Of a DNA stretch of 64,000 nt, positions 17,682 to 27,022 are shown one piece after another. The DNA comes from Parasulfuritortus sp037439465 (lineage in GTDB: Bacteria; Pseudomonadota; Gammaproteobacteria; Burkholderiales; Thiobacillaceae). The stretch lies in the NCBI GenBank assembly GCA_037439465.1, contig JBBIVX010000010.1:1-64000 (forward strand). The letters are read 5' to 3'. The position numbers and the translations under genes were made by a program. Within the stretch, counting starts at the first letter, position 1, and each line of letters begins with the position of its first letter. The notes under the pieces were generated by a model that ran no database searches, was not told where the DNA came from, and saw only the letters and a program-made list of their open reading frames with translations.

Positions 17682-18251
17682 ATGCGTAAGTCCCGCCCTG
17701 CCTTACTCATCGCTGTGATCCTGGCGGCCACCCCGGCCCTGGCCGACCCGAATATCGAGAAGCTGGCCCAGACCTGCAATAACTGCCATGGCACCAACGG
17801 CCAGTCCGCCGGCCCCAACATGCCATCCATCGGCGGCATGCCCGAGGGCTATCTGAAGAAAGTCATGCTGGAGTGGAAACACGGCAAGCGCTATGCCGCC
17901 ACCATGGATCGCCTGATCAAGGGTTATTCCGACGCCGAAATCGAGGCCCTGGCGGCTTATTACGCGAAGAAGAGCTGGGTGCCGGCGGCGCAGAAGGTGG
18001 ACCCGAAACTGGCCAAGCGTGGCGAAGAGATGGCGCAGAATTGCGTCGGTTGCCACGGCGACACCGGCGCCCCGCCGGACGACGCGACCCCCAACCTGAA
18101 TGGCCAATGGAGCCCCTATCTCGAAATGGCGCTGCTGAAATGCCGCGACGATCTGGCCCTGATGCCGCATCAGACCATGCGTGACATCGCCAAGAGCATG
18201 AGTGAGGGCGAGATCAAGGCGCTTGCCCAGTACTACGCCAGCCAAAACTAA
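17682..18251 (+). CDS. fccA: Flavocytochrome c, diheme cytochrome subunit FccA
   Basis: A 189-residue periplasmic diheme cytochrome c with a cleavable signal peptide (about 1-21, ending ATPALA). Heme sites are CNNCH at 32-36 and CVGCH near 121. It receives electrons from the flavoprotein FccB during sulfide oxidation and passes them to the c-type cytochrome pool. A strong AGGAGG (17669-17674) precedes the ATG at seven-base spacing. It is cotranscribed with fccB, 15 bases downstream. Alone it could be called a cytochrome c4, but the pairing with fccB settles it. Confidence 0.92.
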   Translation: MRKSRPALLIAVILAATPALADPNIEKLAQTCNNCHGTNGQSAGPNMPSIGGMPEGYLKKVMLEWKHGKRYAATMDRLIKGYSDAEIEALAAYYAKKSWVPAAQKVDPKLAKRGEEMAQNCVGCHGDTGAPPDDATPNLNGQWSPYLEMALLKCRDDLALMPHQTMRDIAKSMSEGEIKALAQYYASQN

Positions 18252-18266
18252 ACCAAGGAGACCGTC

Positions 18267-19571
18267 ATGAATCCGCAATTCAACCGTCGCGACTTCATCA
18301 AGACCATCGCCGCCGCCCTGCCCGCCTCGTTCCTTGGCGTTCCCGCCGCCCACGCCTCCGCCAAGGCCCGTGTCGTGGTCGTCGGCGGGGGCTTTGGCGG
18401 CGCCGCCGCCGCCAAATACATCAAGGCCATGGCAGCGGACGTCGATGTCACCGTGGTGGAGCGCAATCCCATCTACACCTCCTGCCCGCTGTCCAACGAT
18501 GTCATCTCCGGCCACCGTGCTATCGAAGACCTGCAGATCGGCTATGACGCCCTCAAGCGGCGTGGCATCAATGTCGTCATCGACACGGTCATGTCCATCG
18601 ACCCGGACAAGAAACGCGTCGCCCTCAAAGTCGGCCAGGCCCTCGACTACGATGCCCTGCTACTCTCTCCCGGCATCGATTTCGACTATGACCACGTCCA
18701 GGGTTATTCCGAGGAGATCGCCAACAGCACCATGCCGCACGCCTGGAAGGCGGGACCGCAAACACTGGCACTGAGAAAACGGCTGCAATCGATGCAAGAC
18801 GGCGGCACCTTCATCATCTCGGTGCCGCCCGGCCCCTTCCGCTGCCCGCCAGGCCCCTACGAGCGCGCCTCGCACGTGGCGTCCTACTTCAAGGAACGCG
18901 GCATGAACAAATCCAAGGTGCTGATCCTGGACGCCAACGATTCCTTCTCCAAGAAGGGGCTGTTCGAACAGGCATGGAAACTGCAATACCCCGGCATGAT
19001 CGAGTGGGTGTCCGGCGCCGCCGGCGGCAAGGTGACGCGGGTCGATGCCAAGAACGAAACCGCCTTCACCGACTTCGGTGATTACAAGGCCGACGTGCTC
19101 AACCTCATCCCGCCGCACCGCGCCAGCGTCCTTGCCCGCGCCACCGGCCTCGCCAATGACAAGGGCTGGTGCCCGGTAAACATGCTGACCATGGAATCCA
19201 GCAAACAGCCGAACATCTGGGTGGTGGGAGATGCCTGCGTGCATGGCGACCTGCCCGTCTACCCCATGCCAAAGTCGGCGCACACGGCGGTGACCCAGGC
19301 CAAAGTGGCGGCCGGGGCGATCGTCGCCAAGCTCAGCGACCTGCCGCCGCCCAACCCCTACTTCGTCAACACCTGTTACAGCATCACCGCGCCCGGCTGG
19401 GGTTTCTCGGTGGTGCATATCTACGGCACCGAGAATGGCAAGCTCACCTACCTCAAGAACGCCGGCGGCGTCTCGCCGATCAACGCCCCTGCCCTCGCCC
19501 TGCAGCGGGCCCAGGAGGCCGAGTACGCCGACGGCTGGTTGAAGAACATATTGGCCGACGCCTTTTCCTGA
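18267..19571 (+). CDS. fccB: Sulfide dehydrogenase flavoprotein subunit FccB
   Basis: A 434-residue FAD protein that oxidises sulfide in the periplasm. It begins with a Tat signal containing RRDFIK and an Ala-rich core, so it is exported folded with its FAD. The FAD fold is VVVGGGFGGAAAAKYI near residue 38, followed by the conserved CPLSNDVISG. Two later cysteines, in PFRCPPGPYE near 193 and VNTCYS near 372, correspond to the redox-active disulfide of this family. It is the second gene of the fccAB operon and ends shortly before a 12-bp inverted repeat. Confidence 0.94.
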   Translation: MNPQFNRRDFIKTIAAALPASFLGVPAAHASAKARVVVVGGGFGGAAAAKYIKAMAADVDVTVVERNPIYTSCPLSNDVISGHRAIEDLQIGYDALKRRGINVVIDTVMSIDPDKKRVALKVGQALDYDALLLSPGIDFDYDHVQGYSEEIANSTMPHAWKAGPQTLALRKRLQSMQDGGTFIISVPPGPFRCPPGPYERASHVASYFKERGMNKSKVLILDANDSFSKKGLFEQAWKLQYPGMIEWVSGAAGGKVTRVDAKNETAFTDFGDYKADVLNLIPPHRASVLARATGLANDKGWCPVNMLTMESSKQPNIWVVGDACVHGDLPVYPMPKSAHTAVTQAKVAAGAIVAKLSDLPPPNPYFVNTCYSITAPGWGFSVVHIYGTENGKLTYLKNAGGVSPINAPALALQRAQEAEYADGWLKNILADAFS

Positions 19572-19589
19572 GCCGCATCAAGCCGGCGC

Positions 19590-19621
19590 AACGCCTGAGA
19601 CCATTCATTGTCTCAGGCGTT
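19590..19621. terminator. Perfect 12-bp hairpin between convergent fccB and ptsI
   Basis: AACGCCTGAGAC (19590-19601) and GTCTCAGGCGTT (19610-19621) are perfect complements around an eight-base loop. The hairpin lies just after fccB and includes the ptsI stop codon and its last codons. No long T tract follows on either strand, so it may work as a weak bidirectional terminator or protect both mRNA ends. Confidence 0.5.
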
Positions 19622-21334
19622 GATCCTTTCCAGCTTGGCCTGGATGCGGTCCGGCCGGCCGGCGTGGAGCAGCTTGTTCGCCAGCGGCGTCAGGGTGGCC
19701 ACGTGGCTGTGCATGACCTGTTGCTTGACCGCCATCAGATGGGCGGGGTGCATGGAGAAACTGCGCAGTCCGAGCCCCAGCAACAGCCGCGTCAGCCTCG
19801 GGTCACCGGCCATCTCGCCGCACACCGACACCGGTTTGCGCAGCCGTTTTCCCACCCGCAGGGTGTGGGCGATGAGCTGCAGGACGGCCGGGTGCAGCGG
19901 ATCATACAGATGGGCGACGGCATCGTCGGTGCGATCGATGGCCAGGGTGTACTGGATCAGATCGTTGGTACCGAGGGAGAGAAAATCCAACTTGCGGGCA
20001 AACCATGCGGCCGCCAGGGCCGCCGCCGGCACCTCGATCATGCCGCCGATGGGGGTGTCGGCGGCAAAGGGCAGACCGTCGCGGGCCAGACCCTGCTTGG
20101 CCACATCGATCAGCTCCAGGGCCTGGTCGAGTTCCTCCAGGCTGGCCAGCATGGGGATCAATATGCGCGCCGGGCCGTGGTGACCGGCGCGCAGTATGGC
20201 GCGAATCTGGGTGACGAACAGGCCGGGCTCGGCCAGGCAATAGCGAATGGCGCGCAACCCCAGCGCCGGGTTGACACTAACCTCGGGCAGCCAGTCGAGC
20301 GACTTGTCCGCACCCGAGTCGAGGGTGCGTATGACTACCGGCAGGCCTTTCATGGACTCGACCACATGCCGGTAGGCAAGGTACTGCTCGTCCTCTGACG
20401 GCGCATCGGGACGGTTCATGTACAGGAATTCGCTGCGGAACAGGCCGATGCCGGCGGCATTCTCCTGCATCGCCTCGCGCACGTCCTGCGGCGCATCGAT
20501 ATTCGCCATGAGTTGCACCACCTCGCCGTCCAGGGTGGCTGATGGACTGGACTTCAGGCGCTTCAACTTCTGCTGCTCCAGCCGCCACTGGTTCTGGCGC
20601 AGGCGGTATTCGTCGAGGATCAGCTCGTCCGGGTTGACGATCACCACTCCATCGCTTCCGTCGACGATCAAGTGGTCACCCTCCTGGATCAAGGCTCTGG
20701 CGTTGTGCAGGGCCATCACCGAGGAGATGTTGAGACTGCGGGCCAGAATGGCGGCATGCGAGGTGGCGCCGCCCAGGTCGGTGATGAAGCCGGCGTAGCT
20801 TTGCCTCTTGAACAGCGCCATATCGCTGGGCGAGAGGTCGTGCGCCACCAGGATGGTGGGCTCCTCCGCAACCTTGAGGGGGGCGTGGCCAGGGTACCCA
20901 AGCAACGACTTCAGCACCTTGTCCGCCACCTGTTTCACGTCCTGACGGCGGTCGCGCAGATATTCGTCCTCGATGCTCTCGAATTGGGCAAGCAGGGCCT
21001 CCGTCTGCTGCGCCAGCGCCCACTCGGCATTGCAGGCGGTGTCGCGGATCAGGCTCTTGGGCACCTGCGACAACATGGAGTCTTCGAGTATGAGCCGGTG
21101 CAGGTCAAGGAAGGCGGCCAGCTCGGCTGGCGCCCCCTCCGGGATATTCGCGCGCAGTTGCTCCAGTTCCTGGCGCGCCGCGGCGATGGCGCGGTCGAAG
21201 CGGGCCACCTCTGAGGTGATGTCTGCCTTGCGGATGACGTAATGCGGTGCCTCCAGCCGATCGTGCGAATAGAGCTGGGCGCGGCCGATGGCATAACCGC
21301 CGGAAATGCCGACGCCATGCAGGGTGAAAGTCAT
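19613..21334 (-). CDS. ptsI: PTS enzyme I
   Basis: A 573-residue phosphoenolpyruvate-protein phosphotransferase, the first enzyme of the PTS relay. The phosphorylated histidine is in GGATSHAAILAR near residue 190. The PEP-binding barrel follows, with GLFRSEFLYM near 291 and SLGTNDLIQYTLAIDR near 450. Its start codon overlaps the ptsH stop as ATGA. It belongs to a three-gene unit with an EIIA and HPr but no sugar permease, so a regulatory role is more likely than sugar uptake. Confidence 0.95.
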   Translation of the reverse strand: MTFTLHGVGISGGYAIGRAQLYSHDRLEAPHYVIRKADITSEVARFDRAIAAARQELEQLRANIPEGAPAELAAFLDLHRLILEDSMLSQVPKSLIRDTACNAEWALAQQTEALLAQFESIEDEYLRDRRQDVKQVADKVLKSLLGYPGHAPLKVAEEPTILVAHDLSPSDMALFKRQSYAGFITDLGGATSHAAILARSLNISSVMALHNARALIQEGDHLIVDGSDGVVIVNPDELILDEYRLRQNQWRLEQQKLKRLKSSPSATLDGEVVQLMANIDAPQDVREAMQENAAGIGLFRSEFLYMNRPDAPSEDEQYLAYRHVVESMKGLPVVIRTLDSGADKSLDWLPEVSVNPALGLRAIRYCLAEPGLFVTQIRAILRAGHHGPARILIPMLASLEELDQALELIDVAKQGLARDGLPFAADTPIGGMIEVPAAALAAAWFARKLDFLSLGTNDLIQYTLAIDRTDDAVAHLYDPLHPAVLQLIAHTLRVGKRLRKPVSVCGEMAGDPRLTRLLLGLGLRSFSMHPAHLMAVKQQVMHSHVATLTPLANKLLHAGRPDRIQAKLERINA

Positions 21335-21600
21335 TCCCCCTCCCCAAATTTGTCGGCGATGAGATCGGCCAGAGCCTGCATGGCGTCGGCCTCATCCGCG
21401 CCCACCGTCTCGACGCCGATGACGGCGCCCTTGGCGGCGGCCAGCATCATCACACCCATGATGCTCTTGCCGTTCACCCGGCGGCCGTTGCGCGACAACC
21501 ACACCTCCGCTTGGAAGCGGGCGGCGGTCTGTGTCAGCTTGGCGGAGGCGCGTGCATGCAGGCCGAGCTTGTTGATGACTTCGAACTCGCGCTCAAGCAT
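21331..21600 (-). CDS. ptsH: PTS phosphocarrier protein HPr
   Basis: An 89-residue HPr. His15 in NKLGLHARAS accepts phosphate from enzyme I. Ser46 in GKSIMGVMML sits at the regulatory site used by HPr kinase where that enzyme exists. No hprK is visible in this window. The gene overlaps the EIIA gene by eight bases and ptsI by four, so the three are translated as one operon. Confidence 0.95.
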   Translation of the reverse strand: MLEREFEVINKLGLHARASAKLTQTAARFQAEVWLSRNGRRVNGKSIMGVMMLAAAKGAVIGVETVGADEADAMQALADLIADKFGEGE

Positions 21601-21994
21601 CGCATCGGTCGAAACGGATATGAAACACCCCGGCCTGGCCGCCGGCCGCCGCCCGCTCGGCCAATAGATTGAGGGCCTCGTGCCGGTAGGTCAGGGTCTT
21701 CAGCAGCATGGGCAGATTGACCCCTGCCACGGCCTCGATCCGACCCGGCCGCAATAGCCGGCAAACGGTATTGCAGGGCGTGGCGCCGTAGATGTCGGCC
21801 AGCACCAACACACCATTGCCCTTGTCCAGAGTTTCGACGCGCTCGCGCGCCGCCCGCAGCATGACTTCCCCATCGGGGTAAGCGGTCAGGTCTATGGCCT
21901 GCAGACCTTGCGGCCGCTGGCCGAGGACATAGGTGGCGCATTGGATGAGACTTTCGCCCAGATTGCCGTGGGCGGCGATTAAGAGGCCGATCAT
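21593..21994 (-). CDS. PTS EIIA component, mannose (ManX) family
   Basis: A 133-residue EIIA of the mannose/fructose superfamily. His9 in LLIAAHGNLGESL is the expected phosphorylation site, and VLADIYGATPCNT is typical of the fold. I chose the ATG at 21994, not 22024, because a minus-strand -10-like TAAAAT occupies 22028-22023 and would place transcription start between the two. It lacks any EIIB or EIIC partner here. In many proteobacteria such orphan EIIA-HPr-EI sets regulate other systems through their phosphorylation state; that role is inferred. Confidence 0.85.
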   Translation of the reverse strand: MIGLLIAAHGNLGESLIQCATYVLGQRPQGLQAIDLTAYPDGEVMLRAARERVETLDKGNGVLVLADIYGATPCNTVCRLLRPGRIEAVAGVNLPMLLKTLTYRHEALNLLAERAAAGGQAGVFHIRFDRCDA

Positions 21995-22163
21995 GAACCG
22001 TGACGAGGATGAGGGTGGCGGCATTTTAGCCCCATTCGGCCGCCCGGAAACGACGCGGAAAGGTTTCCCCCTGGCTGCAACAGGGCCATAAGCCGTTGCG
22101 GGTGGGATAAAATGCGCCCTGCCACCCGCCCCCAGCGCTCACCACCCAATCACGGCCCCACCC

Positions 22164-25100
22164 ATGTCCAGCGACCGCATTCGCGAGATTCCCTATAACT
22201 ACACCTCTTTTTCCGACCGGGAGATATCCCTGCGCCTGCTCGGACCGGAAGGCTGGCGGCTGATCGAGGAGCTGCGCGCGGAAAGAAAGACTGGCCGCTC
22301 CGCGCGCATGCTGTTCGAGGTGCTGGGCGACATCTGGGTGGTATCGCGCAACCCTTATCTGGAAGATGACCTGCTGGCCAGCCCGAAGCGGCGCGATCTG
22401 CTGGTGGCGGCGCTGCGCCATCGCCTGCGCGCCATCGAGGCCCGGCGCCAGGGCAACGAACGGGTGGGGGCGTTGCTCGGCCTGGCGCAAAGGGCGGTGG
22501 AGACCTTCGCCGCCGGCTTCGAAGAAAGCGCCCGGCTGCGTCAGGCCGTCGTCCATAAGCTGGCCCGCCATACCCACCGCGACAACATCGCCTTCGACGG
22601 CTATTCCCGAGTATCGCATGTCACTGATGCCACCGACTGGCGGGTGGAATACCCCTTCGTGGTGCTCTATCCCGATACCGAGGCCGAGATACCCGCCTTG
22701 GTGCGGGGCTGCATCGAGACGGGGCTGAGCATCATCCCGCGCGGCGGCGGCACCGGCTACACTGGCGGCGCGGTGCCGCTGACGGCGCGCGCGGCGGTCA
22801 TCAACACCGAGAAGCTGGACTGGAAATCGGCTATCGAGTCCGTCGTCCTGCACGGTCATGCGACGCCCACGCCGGTCATCCACTGTGGCGCCGGGGTGGT
22901 TACCCGACGGGTCATGGAGGCCGCCGAGGCGCAAGGCCTGGCCTTCGCGGTGGACCCCACCTCGGCCGACGCCTCCTGCATCGGCGGCAACGTGGCCATG
23001 AACGCCGGCGGAAAGAAGGCGGTGCTGTGGGGCACCGCGCTCGACAACCTGGCCGCGTGGAAAATGGTGACGCCCGACGCAGACTGGCTGGAGGTCACCC
23101 GCCTCGACCACAATCTGGGCAAGATCCATGACGTCGCAACCGCCCGCTTCGAATTGAAACGCCGCCACGCCGACGGCCGCCCCAAAGGCGAGCCCGAAAT
23201 ACTGGAAATACCTGGCGCTTCCTTCCGCAAGCTGGGGCTGGGCAAGGACGTCACCGACAAGTTCCTGGCCGGACTGCCCGGCGTGCAGAAGGAGGGCTGC
23301 GACGGCCTCATCACCCAGGCCACCTTCATCCTGCACCGCATGCCCAGGCACGTGCGCACGGTCTGCCTGGAATTCTTCGGCCCGATACACGAGGCCGTGC
23401 CGGCCATCGTCGAGATCAAGGCGCACATGGACCAGCAACCGGGCGGCGCGCTGCTGGCCGGCCTGGAGCACCTCGACGCCCGTTACATCAAGGCGGTCGG
23501 CTATGCCACCAAGGCCGGCCGCACCGGCCGGCCCAACATGGTGCTGCTCGCCGACCTGGCTGCCGACGACGAGGCCGCGGTCAACGAGGCGGCCGCCCAC
23601 ATCGCCCGCTGCGCCATGGACAAGGGCGGTGAGGGGTTCATCGCCGTCAGCGCCGAGGCGCGCAAGAAATTCTGGCAGGACCGCTCCCGCACCGCCGCCA
23701 TCGCCGCCCACACCAATGCTTTCAAGGTCAACGAGGATGTGGTCATACCGCTCGACCGGCTGGGCGATTACAGCGACGGCATCGAACGCATCAACATCGA
23801 ACTGTCGATCGGCAACAAGCTCGATTTGCTGGCGGCGCTGGAGATCTTCTTCAAAGGGCCGCTGCCACTGTTCCAGCAGGAAGATGACGTCACGGCCGAC
23901 CCGCAACTGACCGAGGAGCGCCGCGGCCGCGCCCTGGAGCTGATCGCCAGGGTGCGCGAACGCTGGCTCGACCGGCTCGACCGACTGGGCGATGAGGCCG
24001 TGTTTCGCGCCCTCCAGATGCACGAAGACCGCATCTCCTGGCGCCGCGAGGTACGTGCCGGCCTGCGCCAGATATTCACCGGCCGTGAGTATGAACCGGT
24101 GTTGGCGGCCGCCGACCACATCCACACGCGGGTACTCAAGGGGCGCGTGTTCATCGCCCTGCACATGCACGCCGGCGACGGCAACGTGCATACCAATATC
24201 CCGGTCAACTCTGATGACTACGCCATGCTGGCGACCGCCAACGCCGCGGTGGCGCGCATCATGAAGCTGGCGGTCGACCTCGGCGGCGTGATCTCCGGCG
24301 AACATGGCATCGGCATCACCAAGCTGGCGTATTTGCCGGAAGCGGCGCTGTCCGCCTTCACCGCCTACAAGCAGCGGGTCGATCCGGAGCATCATTTCAA
24401 CCGCGGCAAACTGGCCGGCGGCGGTGATTTGGCCAATGCCTATACCCCCAGCTTCAGCCTGATGGAGACCGAATCCATCATCATGGAGCAGTCGGAAATC
24501 GGCGCCATCGCCGACTCCATCAAGGACTGCCTGCGCTGCGGAAAATGCAAACCGGTGTGCAACACCCATGTGCCACGCGCCAACCTGCTCTATTCGCCGC
24601 GCAACAAGATACTAGCCACCTCGCTCCTGATCGAGACCTTCCTGTACGAGGAGCAGACCCGGCGCGGCGTCAGCCTGCGGCATTTTGATGAGTTCAGCGA
24701 CGTGGCCGAGCACTGCACCGTCTGCCACAAGTGCGTGAATCCCTGCCCGGTGGATATCGACTTCGGCGATGTCTCCATGGCCATGCGCCACCTGCTCAGG
24801 AGCACCGGCAAAAAGAAGCCCGGGCTCACCGGTCGCCTGGCCCAGTTCTTCCTCAACAGCACCGACGCCGACGCCATCAAGCTCACCCGCAAAGGGCTGA
24901 TCCAGTGGGGCTACGCCAGCCAGCGGCTGGGCTATCAGATCGCCCGCCGTCTGGGGCTGGATCGCGCCCAGAAGCGGCGGCCGCCCGCCTCTGTGGGCAA
25001 GGCGCGGGTAACCGAACAGGTGATCCATTTCATCAACCGCCCCCTGCCAGCCGGGTTGCCAAGCAAAACTGGGCGCGCCCTGCTCGGCCTGGAAGACCCC

Positions 25101-25937
25101 AAGGTTGTGCCCATCTTGCGCAACCCGGACAAGGCCGGCGAGGAGTCCGAGGCGGTGTTCTATTTTCCCGGCTGTGGCTCCGAACGGCTGTTCTCACAGG
25201 TAGAACTGGCCACGCTCGCCATGCTGCACGAGGTCGGAGCCCAGACCGTGCTGCCGCCGGGTTATCTGTGCTGCGGCTATCCCCAGACCTCGGTCGGTGA
25301 CCGCGAGCGCGGCGAGGCCATCACCACCGCCAACCGGGTGTTGTTCCACCGCGTCGCCAACACCCTCAACTACCTCGACATCAAGACCGTCATTGTCTCC
25401 TGCGGCACCTGCATGGATCAGTTGCTGAAATATCATTTCGACAAAATATTCCCCGGCTGCCGGCTCATGGACATCCACGAATATCTGGTCGAGAAGGGAG
25501 TCCGCATAGACGGCGTGGCCGGCGTCCGCTACATGTATCACGACCCCTGCCATACGCCAATGAAACTGGGCAATCCGCTCAATACCGCCAAGGCACTGCT
25601 CGGAGCCGAGGTCAGGGCCTCCGAGCGCTGCTGCGGCGAGGCCGGCACCTTTGCCGCCACCCGCCCGGACATCGCCACCCAGGTCCGCTTCCGCAAGGCG
25701 GAGGAGGTTCAGCAGGTGGCGGACGGGCTGCGCCGCGAGAGTCCCGCCGCCGCCATCAAGCTCCTGACCTCGTGCCCCTCCTGTCTGCAAGGACTGAGCC
25801 GCTATGGTCCGGAAGCCGGGATCGAGGCCGACTACATCGTGGTCGAACTGGCCCGCCATATACTCGGCGCAGACTGGATGCGGGCCTTCATCGGCAAGGT
25901 CAACGCCGGCGGCGTGGTGGAACGGGTGCTGTTGTGA
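22164..25937 (+). CDS. FAD-linked oxidoreductase with Fe-S domains (DUF3683 type)
   Basis: A 1257-residue fusion. The N-terminal region (about 1-150) resembles DUF3683. Residues 190-400 form an FAD-binding PCMH domain (IPRGGGTGYTGGAVPL), and 430-760 an FAD-oxidase C domain (HAGDGNVHTNIPV, GEHGIGITK). Two 4Fe-4S sets follow: CLRCGKCKPVC near 789 and CTVCHKCVNPCP near 850. The C-terminal part has CCG-type motifs (FPGCGSERL, CCGYP, SCGTC, HDPCH, RCCGEAGTF) as in GlcF and HdrB-like proteins. It thus combines GlcD-like and GlcF-like halves and probably oxidises a 2-hydroxy acid such as D-lactate or glycolate. The substrate is not determinable. The stop overlaps the HIT gene start. Confidence 0.85.
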   Translation: MSSDRIREIPYNYTSFSDREISLRLLGPEGWRLIEELRAERKTGRSARMLFEVLGDIWVVSRNPYLEDDLLASPKRRDLLVAALRHRLRAIEARRQGNERVGALLGLAQRAVETFAAGFEESARLRQAVVHKLARHTHRDNIAFDGYSRVSHVTDATDWRVEYPFVVLYPDTEAEIPALVRGCIETGLSIIPRGGGTGYTGGAVPLTARAAVINTEKLDWKSAIESVVLHGHATPTPVIHCGAGVVTRRVMEAAEAQGLAFAVDPTSADASCIGGNVAMNAGGKKAVLWGTALDNLAAWKMVTPDADWLEVTRLDHNLGKIHDVATARFELKRRHADGRPKGEPEILEIPGASFRKLGLGKDVTDKFLAGLPGVQKEGCDGLITQATFILHRMPRHVRTVCLEFFGPIHEAVPAIVEIKAHMDQQPGGALLAGLEHLDARYIKAVGYATKAGRTGRPNMVLLADLAADDEAAVNEAAAHIARCAMDKGGEGFIAVSAEARKKFWQDRSRTAAIAAHTNAFKVNEDVVIPLDRLGDYSDGIERINIELSIGNKLDLLAALEIFFKGPLPLFQQEDDVTADPQLTEERRGRALELIARVRERWLDRLDRLGDEAVFRALQMHEDRISWRREVRAGLRQIFTGREYEPVLAAADHIHTRVLKGRVFIALHMHAGDGNVHTNIPVNSDDYAMLATANAAVARIMKLAVDLGGVISGEHGIGITKLAYLPEAALSAFTAYKQRVDPEHHFNRGKLAGGGDLANAYTPSFSLMETESIIMEQSEIGAIADSIKDCLRCGKCKPVCNTHVPRANLLYSPRNKILATSLLIETFLYEEQTRRGVSLRHFDEFSDVAEHCTVCHKCVNPCPVDIDFGDVSMAMRHLLRSTGKKKPGLTGRLAQFFLNSTDADAIKLTRKGLIQWGYASQRLGYQIARRLGLDRAQKRRPPASVGKARVTEQVIHFINRPLPAGLPSKTGRALLGLEDPKVVPILRNPDKAGEESEAVFYFPGCGSERLFSQVELATLAMLHEVGAQTVLPPGYLCCGYPQTSVGDRERGEAITTANRVLFHRVANTLNYLDIKTVIVSCGTCMDQLLKYHFDKIFPGCRLMDIHEYLVEKGVRIDGVAGVRYMYHDPCHTPMKLGNPLNTAKALLGAEVRASERCCGEAGTFAATRPDIATQVRFRKAEEVQQVADGLRRESPAAAIKLLTSCPSCLQGLSRYGPEAGIEADYIVVELARHILGADWMRAFIGKVNAGGVVERVLL

Positions 25938-26359
25938 ACGCCACCTGTCCGCTGTGCCGCACGACCGGCCAGGACATACTCTGGAGCGATGCCTTCTGCC
26001 GTGTCGTCCTGGTCGGCGACGCCGACTATCCAGGTTATTGCCGGGTGATACTCAATGCCCACGTCAAGGAGATGACCGACCTGCCGCCGGTGGAGCGTGA
26101 TCGCCTGATGGGTGTCGTGTATGCGGTGGAGACGGCGGTACGCGAGGTCGTCGGCCCGGACAAGGTCAATCTCGCCTGCCTGGGCAACGTGGTGCCGCAT
26201 CTGCACTGGCATGTCATTCCCCGCTTCACCTCCGACCGCCATTTCCCCGCGGCCATCTGGTCCACCGCCGACAAGCCGGCCGCCACCTCCCCGCCACCCG
26301 CCGACCTCAGGCCCGGACTCACCGCGGCCCTGGCTGCCGGCTTACAGCGCCAGCCTTGA
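25934..26359 (+). CDS. HIT-family nucleotide hydrolase/transferase
   Basis: A 141-residue histidine-triad protein with the catalytic HxHxHxx motif HLHWHVI near residue 92. A CPLC pair near the N-terminus may bind zinc. Family members hydrolyse or transfer nucleotide monophosphates; the substrate here is unknown. The start is a GTG at 25934 whose last bases form part of the upstream TGA (GTGA overlap), so it is translationally coupled to the large FAD/Fe-S oxidoreductase. Confidence 0.85.
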   Translation: MNATCPLCRTTGQDILWSDAFCRVVLVGDADYPGYCRVILNAHVKEMTDLPPVERDRLMGVVYAVETAVREVVGPDKVNLACLGNVVPHLHWHVIPRFTSDRHFPAAIWSTADKPAATSPPPADLRPGLTAALAAGLQRQP

Positions 26360-26394
26360 GGACTTCGCGCCTTACGGCCGCGTCACCGCGCAGC

Positions 26395-26422
26395 CTTGAA
26401 AAGCGCTCCCCGCCCCCTATAT
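26395..26422 (+). promoter_or_regulatory. Sigma-32-type heat-shock promoter
   Basis: CTTGAAA (26395-26401), 13 bases, then CCCTATAT (26415-26422) fits the RpoH consensus CTTGAAA-N11-16-CCCCATNT with one mismatch. It lies 62 bases before the start codon of a small heat-shock protein, the gene class expected to use it. Confidence 0.75.
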
Positions 26423-26484
26423 ATCAAAGCAAAGGGGCAACGGGTGTTGCCGCCACCGGGGTTGCATCCAGAAAGGAGCAAGAA

Positions 26485-26916
26485 ATGGCCAATATCGTAC
26501 GTAGAGACCCATTTGCGGTCGATGATCTGTTTGACGATTTGATGAAGGGTTTTTTCGTGCGGCCGGTGCGTTATCCGGGCTCCGACGTCGCCGTGCAGAT
26601 CAAGATGGATGTGAAAGAGGATGACAAGGCCTATGTCGTCCACGCTGAAATGCCGGGCGTCAAGAAGGAGGACATCCACGTCAATGTGGAAGGCAACACG
26701 GTCTCCATCGCCGCCGAAGTGAAAAAGGAGACCGAACAGAAGGAGGGCGAAAAGGTCATACACAGCGAGCGCTATTACGGCAAGGTCTTCCGCAGCTTCA
26801 CGCTCGGCCAGGATGTGGACGAGGCCAACGCCAAGGCGAAATTCGACAACGGCGTGCTTGAACTGACGCTGCCCAAGAAGGCCAGCGGCGCGGCCCGCCA
26901 CCTGAGCGTGGAATAA
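26485..26916 (+). CDS. Small heat-shock protein, Hsp20/alpha-crystallin family
   Basis: A 143-residue ATP-independent chaperone that holds unfolding proteins. The alpha-crystallin domain spans about residues 35-135 (VHAEMPGVKKEDIHVNVEGN), with the closing motif FDNGVLELTLPKK. The start is set by an AAAGGAG ribosome site a few bases upstream. Expression is likely heat-induced from the sigma-32-like promoter at 26395-26422. Two hairpins, the second with a T tract, lie just after the stop. Confidence 0.93.
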   Translation: MANIVRRDPFAVDDLFDDLMKGFFVRPVRYPGSDVAVQIKMDVKEDDKAYVVHAEMPGVKKEDIHVNVEGNTVSIAAEVKKETEQKEGEKVIHSERYYGKVFRSFTLGQDVDEANAKAKFDNGVLELTLPKKASGAARHLSVE

Positions 26917-26920
26917 GCCC

Positions 26921-26983
26921 GGTATCTCCCGCCGAAGGCAGGAGATACCCGCTGGAGGGCGGCGGCAGCCGCCCTTTTCTTTT
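26921..26983 (+). terminator. Double hairpin and intrinsic terminator after hsp20
   Basis: GGTATCTCC (26921-26929) pairs with GGAGATACC (26941-26949). A second stem, GGGCGGC (26957-26963) with GCCGCCC (26968-26974), is followed directly by TTTTCTTTT. The second is a standard rho-independent terminator that separates hsp20 from argB. Confidence 0.85.
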
Positions 26984-27022
26984 GTAGAATCCTGCCTGCA
27001 CACACTTTGCAGAGAAGCCGCC

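Noticed and set aside
22026..24569. An 847-codon open frame antisense to the FAD/Fe-S oxidoreductase.
   Set aside because: Composition is typical of GC-skewed shadow frames and no domain is recognisable, whereas the plus strand carries a full enzyme.
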